From positions 124,001 through 188,000 of the forward strand of contig NZ_AUXS01000075.1 in the NCBI RefSeq assembly GCF_001625565.1: a stretch of 64,000 nucleotides of DNA. Direction: 5' to 3'. The position numbers were made by a program, and so were the translations under genes. The notes beneath the pieces are model-generated. The model had not been told where the DNA came from, searched no databases, and saw only the letters and a list, made by a program, of their open reading frames with translations. This DNA is from Pseudoalteromonas luteoviolacea NCIMB 1944. Its GTDB lineage: Bacteria > Pseudomonadota > Gammaproteobacteria > Enterobacterales > Alteromonadaceae. Shown here one piece after another: positions 1-7,445 of this stretch. Positions within the stretch are counted from its first letter, which is position 1, and every line of letters starts with the position of its first letter.

Positions 1-2
1 CG

Positions 3-185
3 GCGGATGTTACTGTTGGGGACAATGTTTCCGTAAGCGGTGGCGCAAATATTGATATCACTGCATCGGGCGCTTTAAGTCTGACAGGTGATTCGGTATC
101 TGTCACTTCAACGGGCAGTAATGTTGAAGTACTCGCATCAGCAACTTTAAAACTTAACGGCGCAAATATTAGTGCACAGGAGTAA
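3..185 (+). CDS. Baseplate spike (gpV-like), C-terminal fragment
   Basis: The window opens inside this gene; the last 60 codons are visible and end in TAA at 183-185. The peptide alternates short hydrophobic and polar residues with many Val, Ser, Thr and Gly, for example VTVGDNVSVSGG and LSLTGDSVSV. This is the pattern of the triple-stranded beta-helix at the C-terminus of contractile-tail spike proteins (gpV, gp5 or VgrG type). It sits 3 bp before a PAAR gene, which would encode the tip bound to this helix. Partial gene; the N-terminal OB-fold region that would separate gpV from VgrG lies outside the window. Confidence 0.65.
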   Translation, partial: ADVTVGDNVSVSGGANIDITASGALSLTGDSVSVTSTGSNVEVLASATLKLNGANISAQE

Positions 186-188
186 CCG

Positions 189-488
189 ATGCCAGCTATT
201 TCAGTAGATGGTGCGATCACAGATGTCCACGTGGGATTTGCCCCGGGCACTATTTCTGCGTCTCAAACTTCGTTTACAGTTGGTGGAATTGCCGCTTTAA
301 GAGTCGGTGACAGTATTAGCGACCACGTACTTATCGCTGACCCTAAAGTTAAACATTCTGGAATGGTCGTTGCTGCGGGCGCATCCACTTTTACAATAGC
401 AGGAAAACCGGTTGCCAGACTTGGTGATCCTACCAACTGTGGTGGCAAAATCGCCGTTGGTGTTGGCAGTTTTACCATAGGGGGATAA
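189..488 (+). CDS. PAAR-domain spike tip protein
   Basis: A 99-residue protein made almost entirely of PAAR-like sheet motifs: repeated short glycine-rich turns such as FTVGGIAALRVGD, FTIAGKPVARLGD and FTIGG at the end. PAAR proteins fold into a small cone that binds a metal ion and caps the spike trimer of contractile injection systems and phage tails. It follows the spike gene by 3 bp and precedes the gp25-like gene by 3 bp, so the three genes form one compact spike/baseplate unit. No extra effector domain is fused to it. The ATG at 189 is preceded by AGGAG overlapping the end of the spike gene. Confidence 0.85.
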   Translation: MPAISVDGAITDVHVGFAPGTISASQTSFTVGGIAALRVGDSISDHVLIADPKVKHSGMVVAAGASTFTIAGKPVARLGDPTNCGGKIAVGVGSFTIGG

Positions 489-491
489 ACC

Positions 492-827
492 ATGATAGGA
501 ATGAACGCAAAAACGGGAAAGCCATTAGGTGGCGTTGAACACTTAAAACAGAGTATTCGCGATATTGTCACAACGCCACTTGGTAGCCGCGTTATGCGCC
601 GTGATTATGGCTGCGGGTTATTTGAACTCGTCGATAGGCCATTTTCTCATAATCTTGTTGGCGACATTACGATGTCAATTGCCAACGCGTTAGATAGGTG
701 GGAGCCGCGCTTTCGCCTTGAAGGAGTGGCCGTTCACCCTGCGGGGGAAGGTAAAGTCGATATTACTATTGAAGGTCTTTACCTCATTAACAACGAGCCG
801 GTCACTATTGAAGGGATCTTACTCTAA
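492..827 (+). CDS. Baseplate protein, gpW/gp25 family
   Basis: A 111-residue protein of the gp25/GpW lysozyme-like baseplate family, which forms the wedge that links baseplate and sheath. The typical opening is visible: a glycine-rich stretch, then HLKQSIRDIVTTPLGSRVMRRDYGCGL, shown here only as its key parts QSIRDI, TPLGSR and RRDYGCGL. It ends with a short beta-rich tail. It starts 4 bp after the PAAR stop. A strong intrinsic terminator follows at 908-957, so this spike/baseplate transcript appears to end before the sheath gene. In P2, genes J, I and H follow W; here they do not. Confidence 0.85.
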   Translation: MIGMNAKTGKPLGGVEHLKQSIRDIVTTPLGSRVMRRDYGCGLFELVDRPFSHNLVGDITMSIANALDRWEPRFRLEGVAVHPAGEGKVDITIEGLYLINNEPVTIEGILL

Positions 828-874
828 TTTATCTTGGTTGATATATCAGTCAACTTCTCATTATTAACTTCCTT

Positions 875-892
875 CTGTACTTATTCGTACAG
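875..892. repeat. Short perfect palindrome CTGTAC-N6-GTACAG
   Basis: Six-base arms at 875-880 and 887-892 lie in the spacer between the gp25-like gene and the sheath gene. It resembles an operator or a minor hairpin. The CTG-CAG spacing is 12, not 10, so it is not a standard LexA box. Function unknown. Confidence 0.4.
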
Positions 893-907
893 ATAACTAA
901 TCAACTT

Positions 908-957
908 AAGCCATGTCAATCTGCTTGAACCTTCAAGTCAGTTTGCATGGCTTTTTT
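908..957 (+). terminator. Intrinsic terminator after the gp25-like gene
   Basis: Arms AAGCCATG (908-915) and CATGGCTT (946-953) pair perfectly, with an inner hairpin CTTGAA-CC-TTCAAG (924-937), followed by a run of T to 957. It separates the spike/baseplate genes from the sheath gene, which has its own good ribosome site (AAAGGAGA) just before 993. Confidence 0.8.
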
Positions 958-992
958 ATTAGCTAATTGACATACCTTTAAAGGAGATATCT

Positions 993-2156
993 ATGTCGCA
1001 ATTTCTACACGGTGTAGAAGTCATCGAGGCGCAGTCTGGTACGCGCCCAATTAAAACAGTAAAAAGCTCAGTAATCGGTCTGATTGGTACTGCTCCACAA
1101 GCAGATGCTGAAAAGTTTCCTCTTAACACACCGGTTTTAATTGCTGGTAAACGTGCGGAAGCTGCGTTGTTAGGTGAGCAAGGTACTCTGCCTGCTGCGA
1201 TTGATGGTGTATTTGACCAAGCGGGCGCAGTTGTGGTTGTTGTGCGTGTCGACGGTGCTGATGAGAGTGCTGTGATGACCAACATTCAAGGTGGTGTTGC
1301 TGCTGACGGTAGCTATGAAGGTGCGTATGCATTCTTAGGCGCTGAGTCAGTATTAGGCGTAACACCTCGTATCCTTGTAGCTCCAGGATTCACTCACCAA
1401 CGCCCGTCTGGCGCAGCTAACCCAGTTGTTGCTGAGCTTGTTGGTATTGCAGAGCGTCTTCGCGCTGTGATCATTGCTGACGGTCCAAACACAAATGATG
1501 CAGACGCGATTGCATATCGTGGTGATTGTTCATCTCGTCGTGTATATGTGGTTGACCCTCAGGTGAAAGTATTCAAAGAAGGTGCTGTTGTAAATGAGCC
1601 TGCTAGTGCACGTGTCGCGGGTATGATTGCTAAATCAGACAATGACCGTGGTTTCTGGTGGAGCCCAAGTAACACTGCTATGAATGGCATTGTTGGTACC
1701 GCTCGTCCAGTTGACTTCCAGCTAGGTGATAAGAATGCGCGTGCAAACTTACTGAATGAAAAAGAAGTGTCTACAATCATCCGTCAAAATGGCTTCAAGC
1801 TATGGGGTAACCGTACTTGTGCGACAGACCCTAAGTGGGCATTCCTTTCGGTAGTTCGTACTGCGGATATGATCAACGATTCTCTACTTCGTGCGCATAT
1901 GTGGGCAGTTGACCGCAACATCACATCAACTTACATCAAAGACGTGACTGAAAGCGTACAGGCTTACCTTGATAGCTTAAAAGCACAAGGTGCTATTTTA
2001 GGTGGCCAAATCTGGGCTGATGAAGACCTTAACACACCTGAAAATATCCAAGCAGGTAAAGTGTACTTCAGCTTCGACTTCACACCACCGACGCCTGCTG
2101 AGCACATCACGTTCAAGAGCATTCTAACTAACAACTACTTAGAGGAAATCGTATAA
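993..2156 (+). CDS. Contractile tail sheath protein (gpFI-like)
   Basis: A 387-residue tail sheath protein of the P2 FI family. The N-terminus MSQFLHGVEVIEAQSGTRPI is typical, with the conserved SSVIGLIGTAP and TPVLI segments, and the C-terminal domain carries the conserved handshake region (TFVNRDRN-like, here MWAVDRNITSTY) and the final FDFTPPTPAEHITF motif. The sheath surrounds the tube and contracts to drive it through the target envelope. The ribosome site AAAGGAGA is strong, as expected for a protein needed in many copies. Its TAA overlaps the ATG of the tube gene (TAATG). Confidence 0.95.
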   Translation: MSQFLHGVEVIEAQSGTRPIKTVKSSVIGLIGTAPQADAEKFPLNTPVLIAGKRAEAALLGEQGTLPAAIDGVFDQAGAVVVVVRVDGADESAVMTNIQGGVAADGSYEGAYAFLGAESVLGVTPRILVAPGFTHQRPSGAANPVVAELVGIAERLRAVIIADGPNTNDADAIAYRGDCSSRRVYVVDPQVKVFKEGAVVNEPASARVAGMIAKSDNDRGFWWSPSNTAMNGIVGTARPVDFQLGDKNARANLLNEKEVSTIIRQNGFKLWGNRTCATDPKWAFLSVVRTADMINDSLLRAHMWAVDRNITSTYIKDVTESVQAYLDSLKAQGAILGGQIWADEDLNTPENIQAGKVYFSFDFTPPTPAEHITFKSILTNNYLEEIV

Positions 2157-2671
2157 TGGCAATGTCTCCTAAAATCCTAAAAAAATCAAAGCTGTTTGTA
2201 GATGGTAAGGGTTACCTTGGCATTGCAGATGAGATCTCACTACCGAAAGTAACAGTGAAGACTCGCGAAGTAACTTCTGGTTTCCAAGCTCCAATTGAGC
2301 TAGATGTTGGTCAACTTGAAAAGCTTGAAGGTTCAATCACCTTACTTGAGTACAACGCAGATGTACTTAAGCTGCTAGGTGATTGGGGCGGTACTGGCAG
2401 AACAATCAACTTGACTGCACGTGGCGCAATCCAGAAGCAAGGTGCTGCACCTGAGCCTGTTGTTGTCACATTACATGGCTTCTTTAAAGAAGTAGACATG
2501 GGCAGCTGGAAAGATGGCGAAGAAGCGAAAATGACACTGCAATACGCTGTTCAAAAGTACAAGCTAGAAGTGAACAACGAAGTTATCTATAACATCGACC
2601 TGTACAACGATATCCGCGAAATCGCGGGTGTTGACCACATGGCGAACCTACGCAAGACAATCGGAGCTTAA
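2156..2671 (+). CDS. Tail tube protein (gpFII-like)
   Basis: A 171-residue major tail tube protein of the P2 FII family, the hexameric inner tube of contractile tails. The start MAMSPKILKKSKLFVDGKGY, the EISLPKVTVKTREV segment and the later GFFKEVDMGSWKDGE segment are typical. Translation is coupled to the sheath gene by a one-base stop/start overlap, and the gpE-like gene begins 3 bp after the stop. Length is close to the family norm. Confidence 0.95.
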   Translation: MAMSPKILKKSKLFVDGKGYLGIADEISLPKVTVKTREVTSGFQAPIELDVGQLEKLEGSITLLEYNADVLKLLGDWGGTGRTINLTARGAIQKQGAAPEPVVVTLHGFFKEVDMGSWKDGEEAKMTLQYAVQKYKLEVNNEVIYNIDLYNDIREIAGVDHMANLRKTIGA

Positions 2672-2674
2672 TCT

Positions 2675-2932
2675 ATGACTGAAATCATTAAACTGACTTT
2701 CCCTATTACGGTCGATGGGCATGAGTATGCAGAACTAAAAATGAGACGACCTAAAGTGCGCGATCGGTTAATGGTTGATAAAGCGGATATTAGCGAATCT
2801 GAGAGCGAAATCCGTTACTTCTCACATTTGTGTGAAGTGTCTCCCGATATTATCGAAGAGTTAGACTGGAGCGACTTTGTTAAGTTGCGTGAGGCACTCC
2901 AGGCTTTTCTCGTATCCCGCCCAAGCGTCTAA
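2675..2932 (+). CDS. Tail assembly chaperone (gpE-like)
   Basis: An 85-residue protein in the position and of the type of P2 GpE, the shorter of two tail assembly chaperones that bind the tape measure during assembly. It starts MTEIIKLTFPITVDGHEY and contains the conserved segment KMRRPKVRDRL. It lies between the tube and tape measure genes, the invariant position for frameshifting chaperones in long-tailed phages. A -1 shift before its stop joins the downstream E' frame. Confidence 0.85.
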   Translation: MTEIIKLTFPITVDGHEYAELKMRRPKVRDRLMVDKADISESESEIRYFSHLCEVSPDIIEELDWSDFVKLREALQAFLVSRPSV

Positions 2933-3063
2933 AAGCAATGGTGATTGCCCTGGCTAAGTACACAGGGTGGGGCTTGCAAGAACTCAACGCGCTGACCGAA
3001 GACGAACTTATTGAGTGGTTTGAAGCAGCGGTTGATTATAAAGAAGCAACAGAGGCGGGGTAA
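2884..3063 (+). CDS. gpE' extension read by -1 frameshift
   Basis: The -1 frame relative to gpE is open from 2884 to the TAA at 3061-3063. Its end reads RLKAMVIALAKYTGWGLQEL followed by NALTEDELIEWFEAA, the kind of helical tail seen in P2-like E' extensions. It has no convincing start of its own, so it should be made as a GpE-E' fusion of roughly 125-130 residues by slipping between 2884 and 2932. I see no perfect slippery heptamer: candidates are the four T at 2905-2908 (gct ttt ctc) and C-CCA-AGC at 2920-2926. The exact site is unresolved. Confidence 0.75.
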
Positions 3064-3076
3064 CCCGCCTTTTTTT
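3053..3076 (+). terminator. Intrinsic terminator overlapping the gpE' stop
   Basis: AGGCGGG (3053-3059), loop GTAA, CCCGCCT (3064-3070), then TTTTTT. A compact GC-rich stem with a strong U tract, placed on the stop codon of gpE' and upstream of the tape measure gene. Confidence 0.9.
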
Positions 3077-3081
3077 CACCA

Positions 3082-3147
3082 GCGCAAGTTTGATAGCTCA
3101 AGGACTTAAGCGCAGTTTTAGGGTCTTGAGCTATCAACCTTGGCGCG
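3082..3147 (+). repeat. Long imperfect hairpin upstream of the tape measure gene
   Basis: Thirteen perfect base pairs, TTGATAGCTCAAG (3090-3102) with CTTGAGCTATCAA (3125-3137), continue inward with one bulge (AC/GT) and outward through GCGC-AAG/CTTGGCGC. It starts a few bases after the terminator at 3053-3076 and ends about 60 bases before the tape measure start. It is not followed by a U tract, so it is not an ordinary terminator. Possible roles are RNA processing, mRNA protection or a protein-binding operator. Confidence 0.7.
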
Positions 3148-3209
3148 TTGCCGTTCGTTGCAATGTGCAATCAATACATTCCCGCTTATCTCTCTTCCTA
3201 GGTATTATT

Positions 3210-6200
3210 ATGAAACATCAAGAATTGTCTGCCAAAGGCCGTTCAAAGAACAAAGTAAAGTACCGCCTACCTAAGCAGGATCAGGTTGATCCGAATGTTC
3301 AATTAGGCAGTATGCTTGCTAACTTGGTGAAAGCTAAAAAGCCGCTCGATACCAGCTCATTACAAGCTGTGATAGGGCAGTTAGCAAATGTGAATGTCAA
3401 TGAATTGCTGGGCAATTCCAGCAAAATTATTTCAAGCCATTTAACTCAGTTTTCTGCTGTACAAGCCAAATCTAATCGAGCGGTAGCACACAGTGCTCAA
3501 ATGCTCCAAGCGGCTCAAAGTGAGCAACAAGCTGAAACTTTAAAAGCACAAGTTGATGCAAAAATTGGTGATGGGACTGGCTTAAGCGGTGCAATTAAAT
3601 CACTTGCACAGCAAGTGTCGGCGCTAGATTTTCAGCAATTACAAACGGCTGCAAGCAATGAGTTGGCGCAGCTACAGGTGGCACTGCCACAGCTTTACGA
3701 TGGTTTACCCATCAATGCGTTGAGCGAGTCTTTAGCAACGGCGAGTGCGCAAGTTAAAAGTACTGATGCTCAAAACACGTTAGAGTTACAACTCGATACA
3801 TTGCGTCAAGCGGCGCCTGTCATGGTTGATGCGCTTGGTATTGCACAAATGAGCGGCGATATCATCAGTGCTACGCAGGGAATTGCACAAGGTACTCGTA
3901 GTGATACTTTCAACGAAGATCTTCAGGCGTTGATCCAAAGTGCGCCACAGGTACTTGAAACATTTGGTTTTGATAAAGCCAGTGACGTGGTTAAGCAATC
4001 ACTGCCTGCAATATCATCGGTTAACTTCAAAGATGTTTTTGAGGGAGATATTACAAGCTTAGCCAGCGCAGCGCCTGAGTTGTTAAATGCTTTTGATTTG
4101 TCTGAGGCTGCAAAAACACTGGAAGGCGCACTGCCGGTCGTTGAAGCGCTTAATGTTAAAGAGCTTCTCAATGGCGATCTCTCGAGCATAGTTGATGCAA
4201 CGCCAGAAGTATTCAAAGCGCTAGACATGTCCAGTGCTGCACAAGCTATAGAGCAAGCATTACCTGCCCTAGAACAAGTGGACATTGCGGCAGTAATGCA
4301 AGGTGATTTAAGTAGTTTGCAAAGTGCGGCGCCTGAACTTCTCAAAGCAATAGATTTATCTGCTGTTCAACAATCATTGGCTCAGCATATTCCCGCGTTG
4401 TCACAGCTAGATCTTGCAAGTGTGATTGACGGTGATTTAAGTCAGGTTGTTAGTATCGCGCCTGAACTACTTAAATCAGCAGGGTTTGAACAGGTTTCCA
4501 ATACTTTAAGTGCAGCCATGCCTGCATTACAGCAGCTAGATCTAAAAGGCATTGCAGGTGGAGACATTTCGAGTTTAATGTCGGCGGCGCCTGATTTATT
4601 GGCGTCGGTTGGATTAAATGAGGCCTCTGAAACACTTGGGGCTGCATTGCCAGCGCTACAGCAGCTTGACTTAAAAGGTATTGCCAGCGGTGATGTATCA
4701 AGCTTGATGTCGGCGGCGCCTGATTTGCTTGCGTCGGTTGGCTTAAATGAGGCCTCTGAAACACTTGGGGCTGCTCTGCCAGCGCTGCAACAGCTAGATT
4801 TAAAGGGGATTGCTGGTGGTGATGTATCAAGCTTGATGTCGGCGGCGCCTGGGCTTTTAAAAGCAGCAGGATTAGGTGAAGCCTCGGAAACACTCACGGC
4901 CGCGCTACCGGCACTGCAACAGCTGGATTTAAAAGGCATTGCCAGTGGCGATGTATCGAGCTTGATGTCGGCAGCCCCAGGACTGTTAAAAGCGGCGGGT
5001 TTGGATGAGGTGAGTGCCACGCTAGATGCGGCCTTACCGGCACTGCAAAAGCTCGATACCAAGGCCATTTTAGAGGGCGACTTGAGCTCTTTGATGCAGC
5101 AAGCTCCTGAATTATTAAACGCATTTGGTTTACAGGACGCGGCGAGCCTTTTCACTAAGCACTCAGCTCTGATTGAAAAGCTCGACTTTAAAGGCATTTT
5201 AAATGGTGATTTGTCGTCATTAACGGGGGCTGTACCAGACCTCTTGGCGGAATTTGGCTTGGGTGACCTCGGCTTAGACTCGTTATTTGACGGTGAAAAT
5301 GAGCGAGAGGAAAAGTCCAAAAAAGCAAAGAAAAAGTCGAAGAAGCGACGCAAAAAGCCAGCTAAGCGCAACAAGTCTAAAGCGAAAAGTGTAGCGAATG
5401 ATGAAGCAGCACAGCGCAAAGCTGCCAAGTTGAATGAGACTTCAAAAGAGACAAAACATAAACCTAAAAAACCAGCTAAGCCTGCTTTAAAGGTGCTGGA
5501 TGGCGGTAAGGCAAAACCTGCAAAGCGCCCCAAAGTGAAAGCTCCTAAATCATTTAAAGCGCCAGCAGCAAATGATCCTATGTTTTCTAAGTTAGGCCAG
5601 TTTTTTGGTAAGAAAGGTGGTGCATTATCTACCTTAACAAAAGGACCTGGTAAATATTTAGGTAAATTGGCCACGCCTTTAACGGTGGCGATGGGGGCGT
5701 TGGATGCCTACTCAGCTTTGAGCGACGACTCACTGAGCAAGCAGGAAAAAACCAGCCGAGTCGGTGGTGCTGTAGGTGGTATGGGCGGTGCGATGGCAGG
5801 TGCCGCGGCAGGCGCTGCAATAGGCTCCGTTATTCCCGTAGTAGGGACTGCGATCGGTGGTATTGTCGGCGGTGCAATTGGCGCATTTGGTGGCGAATCT
5901 GTTGGTTCGTTCCTAGGCGATACCCTTGGCGGTTGGTTCTTTGACGATGAGCCAAAAGAAAACACTGAAAAAGTTGAAAAAACAGCAAGTGTATCCAACA
6001 CCTTAGCGCAGGGCCAAGCGGAAGTTCAATTTAGTGAAGCAAGCAACTCGGCATCGCAAGCTGCATCGAGTCATGCACAGACACCTCTTCAGTTTGTCAA
6101 AGATAATGTTATCAACGAAGCCAATATGGTGATGGGCACGATGGCGGCGGTTGAGCAGGCTTCAGGCAAGCAAGCTGGAAAGTGGCACAAAGCATCGCAG

Positions 6201-6737
6201 CAAGGCCAGTTACTTGGCCACGCGTTAAATGGCCACACCATCTATCAAGCGGCGGCAAATGATGAGTTATCGACACAGGAAAAGGCACAAACGATTGGTG
6301 GCACACTGACAGGAGCATTGAGCTCTGAAGGCGTTTCACACCTAGTTGGGAAAATTCCCAAATATGGCAAGTTCCTTGCCCCGGTGGCGGGTTACTTGAC
6401 TAATACTGTGATGTCTCAAGTAGGAGGAGACTTCTTCGCCAGCCTATTTGGCAGTGATAAGCCTGAGCAATCAGAGGCGTCAAAAGCAAAAGGGCTGTTA
6501 TCGACGCCAACACCAAATGCACTTGCCGAACCGAGTACATCTCAATCGCAAATAAGCAGTGATATGCATACTCAGGAAGTGGCGGGCAATATTACTGTTA
6601 ATGCGAATATCACGGTGAATGCGCAAAGTGAACAGCAAGCTCACGAGATTGCGTTACAAGTCAAGCAAGTTTTAGAGCAGCAACAGCAACAGGCGATGCG
6701 CGATTACCGCGCTCGGTATTACAACGAGGTAGCTTAA
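3210..6737 (+). CDS. Tail tape measure protein with 43-residue tandem repeats
   Basis: Tape measure protein (P2 GpT position and role), about 1175 residues from the ATG at 3210. I prefer this start because the 40 codons upstream fall in the hairpin and look non-coding; the SD (AGGT) is weak. Order of parts: basic N-terminus; helical region; about eleven tandem 43-residue units (roughly 4024-5282) around GD-[VIL]-SSL-x3-APxLL; a Lys/Arg-rich linker (about 5300-5560); a Gly/Ala-rich hydrophobic segment (about 5760-5930) usual in tape measures and possibly membrane-inserting; a Gln-rich helical C-terminus. It sets tail length during assembly and is ejected first. The repeat array is unusual for the family. 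Confidence 0.9.
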   Translation: MKHQELSAKGRSKNKVKYRLPKQDQVDPNVQLGSMLANLVKAKKPLDTSSLQAVIGQLANVNVNELLGNSSKIISSHLTQFSAVQAKSNRAVAHSAQMLQAAQSEQQAETLKAQVDAKIGDGTGLSGAIKSLAQQVSALDFQQLQTAASNELAQLQVALPQLYDGLPINALSESLATASAQVKSTDAQNTLELQLDTLRQAAPVMVDALGIAQMSGDIISATQGIAQGTRSDTFNEDLQALIQSAPQVLETFGFDKASDVVKQSLPAISSVNFKDVFEGDITSLASAAPELLNAFDLSEAAKTLEGALPVVEALNVKELLNGDLSSIVDATPEVFKALDMSSAAQAIEQALPALEQVDIAAVMQGDLSSLQSAAPELLKAIDLSAVQQSLAQHIPALSQLDLASVIDGDLSQVVSIAPELLKSAGFEQVSNTLSAAMPALQQLDLKGIAGGDISSLMSAAPDLLASVGLNEASETLGAALPALQQLDLKGIASGDVSSLMSAAPDLLASVGLNEASETLGAALPALQQLDLKGIAGGDVSSLMSAAPGLLKAAGLGEASETLTAALPALQQLDLKGIASGDVSSLMSAAPGLLKAAGLDEVSATLDAALPALQKLDTKAILEGDLSSLMQQAPELLNAFGLQDAASLFTKHSALIEKLDFKGILNGDLSSLTGAVPDLLAEFGLGDLGLDSLFDGENEREEKSKKAKKKSKKRRKKPAKRNKSKAKSVANDEAAQRKAAKLNETSKETKHKPKKPAKPALKVLDGGKAKPAKRPKVKAPKSFKAPAANDPMFSKLGQFFGKKGGALSTLTKGPGKYLGKLATPLTVAMGALDAYSALSDDSLSKQEKTSRVGGAVGGMGGAMAGAAAGAAIGSVIPVVGTAIGGIVGGAIGAFGGESVGSFLGDTLGGWFFDDEPKENTEKVEKTASVSNTLAQGQAEVQFSEASNSASQAASSHAQTPLQFVKDNVINEANMVMGTMAAVEQASGKQAGKWHKASQQGQLLGHALNGHTIYQAAANDELSTQEKAQTIGGTLTGALSSEGVSHLVGKIPKYGKFLAPVAGYLTNTVMSQVGGDFFASLFGSDKPEQSEASKAKGLLSTPTPNALAEPSTSQSQISSDMHTQEVAGNITVNANITVNAQSEQQAHEIALQVKQVLEQQQQQAMRDYRARYYNEVA
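4024..5282 (+). repeat. 129-bp in-frame tandem repeats in the tape measure gene
   Basis: Units of 43 codons recur with a 129-bp period: the GGD/NGD/SGD codons start near 4041 and 4170 and continue to about 5210. The four central units (about 4549-5060) are the most alike at the DNA level, including shared codons in GTCGGCGGCGCCTG and GAGGCCTCTGAAACAC. Outer units are more diverged, the pattern expected when internal units duplicate by recombination. Confidence 0.9.
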
Positions 6738-6761
6738 GGGGTCATCCCCTTAAGCTTTTTT
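6731..6761 (+). terminator. Intrinsic terminator on the tape measure stop codon
   Basis: AGCTTAAGGGG (6731-6741), loop TCAT, CCCCTTAAGCT (6746-6756), then T to 6761. Eleven perfect pairs including the TAA stop; the GpU gene starts only 14 bp later. Confidence 0.9.
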
Positions 6762-6774
6762 AAGAGGACTTTCG

Positions 6775-7230
6775 ATGGCAAAGATCAATCATGCCAACTA
6801 CATGATGCAGCTGGGTGAATACAAGTTTTCTGTCAGTACAGCGGCATTTCAAAAACTACAGTTTAATACTGAATATCGCTGGAAAGATCTTGAATCACAA
6901 ACCGACAAAAATAGTCCGGTTAAGCAGTTTATTGGTGTTGGTGAACAAACCTTAGAGTTAGAGGGGACAATTTTCCCACAATTGGTTGAAAATGGTTTAA
7001 AGCAACTTGATTTTATGCGAGATGAAGCGACTCAAGGTGTGCCTTTAACTTTGACTTACGTTGAAGAAAGCGGCAAATCTAGCCCGAGTGTAGGCCGAGT
7101 TCTTGGCAAGTGGGTTATTAAATCCATTAATGAAACCCGTACCTTGTTTTTGAATGATGGTATTCCAAGAGAAATTCAATTTAGTATGCGATTGTCTCGT
7201 TACGATGGTAATGAAGGAGCATCATCATGA
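6775..7230 (+). CDS. Tail protein GpU family
   Basis: A 151-residue homologue of P2 GpU, a tail terminator/completion protein that caps the tube end. Typical features are MMQLGEYKFSVSTAAFQ near the start, the WKDLESQ segment, and GEQTLELEGTIFP, followed by the tail KSINETRTLFLNDGIPREI. It has an AAGAGG ribosome site right behind the tape measure terminator. Its stop overlaps the ATG of the GpX-like gene (ATGA), so GpU, GpX and GpD form one translation unit. Confidence 0.9.
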   Translation: MAKINHANYMMQLGEYKFSVSTAAFQKLQFNTEYRWKDLESQTDKNSPVKQFIGVGEQTLELEGTIFPQLVENGLKQLDFMRDEATQGVPLTLTYVEESGKSSPSVGRVLGKWVIKSINETRTLFLNDGIPREIQFSMRLSRYDGNEGASS

Positions 7231-7439
7231 GTGCTGTGAGCTACATAACCCGGGATGGAGACTGTCTCGATCTCATCTGTTTTCGACACTATGGACGCAG
7301 TGCGGGCATGGTAGAGCGTGTGCTGGAAGCAAACTATGGCCTAGCTGATTTGGGACCGATTTATCCGGAAAACATCAAGATTGTATTACCTGATGTGCCT
7401 AAGCCCAAAGTGCAGCGAGAGATTAATATCTGGGAGTAG
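7227..7439 (+). CDS. Tail protein X (LysM-like)
   Basis: A 70-residue GpX-family tail protein. The short LysM-like fold is recognisable: YITRDGDCLDLICFRHYG, then a second half with LADLGPIYPENIKIVLPDVP. GpX is thought to help attach the spike hub (GpD) to the tail tube. It overlaps the GpU stop by four bases and is followed by the GpD gene after 6 bp. Confidence 0.9.
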   Translation: MSAVSYITRDGDCLDLICFRHYGRSAGMVERVLEANYGLADLGPIYPENIKIVLPDVPKPKVQREINIWE

Positions 7440-7445
7440 AGGGTC

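Noticed and set aside
1..488. Spike and PAAR genes as part of a type VI secretion system
   Set aside because: The neighbours are P2-type sheath, tube, tape measure, GpU, GpX and GpD genes; no TssB/C, TssJLM or ClpV homologue is present.
875..892. CTGTAC-N6-GTACAG as a LexA box for the sheath operon
   Set aside because: The CTG-CAG spacing is 12 bases; LexA needs 10. Kept only as an unassigned palindrome.
3090..3209. N-terminal extension of the tape measure protein to 3090
   Set aside because: The 40 extra codons fall in the long hairpin and have no ribosome site; the ATG at 3210 starts a typical basic phage-tail N-terminus.
4024..5282. Tandem repeats as a CRISPR-like array
   Set aside because: Units are 129 bp, continuous and in frame, with no spacers.
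4442..5674. Long minus-strand reading frame of about 410 codons opposite the tape measure gene
   Set aside because: It follows the tandem repeats and basic linker in antisense, has low-complexity Ser/Ala/Pro content and no ribosome site. It is a shadow of the repeat-biased coding strand.
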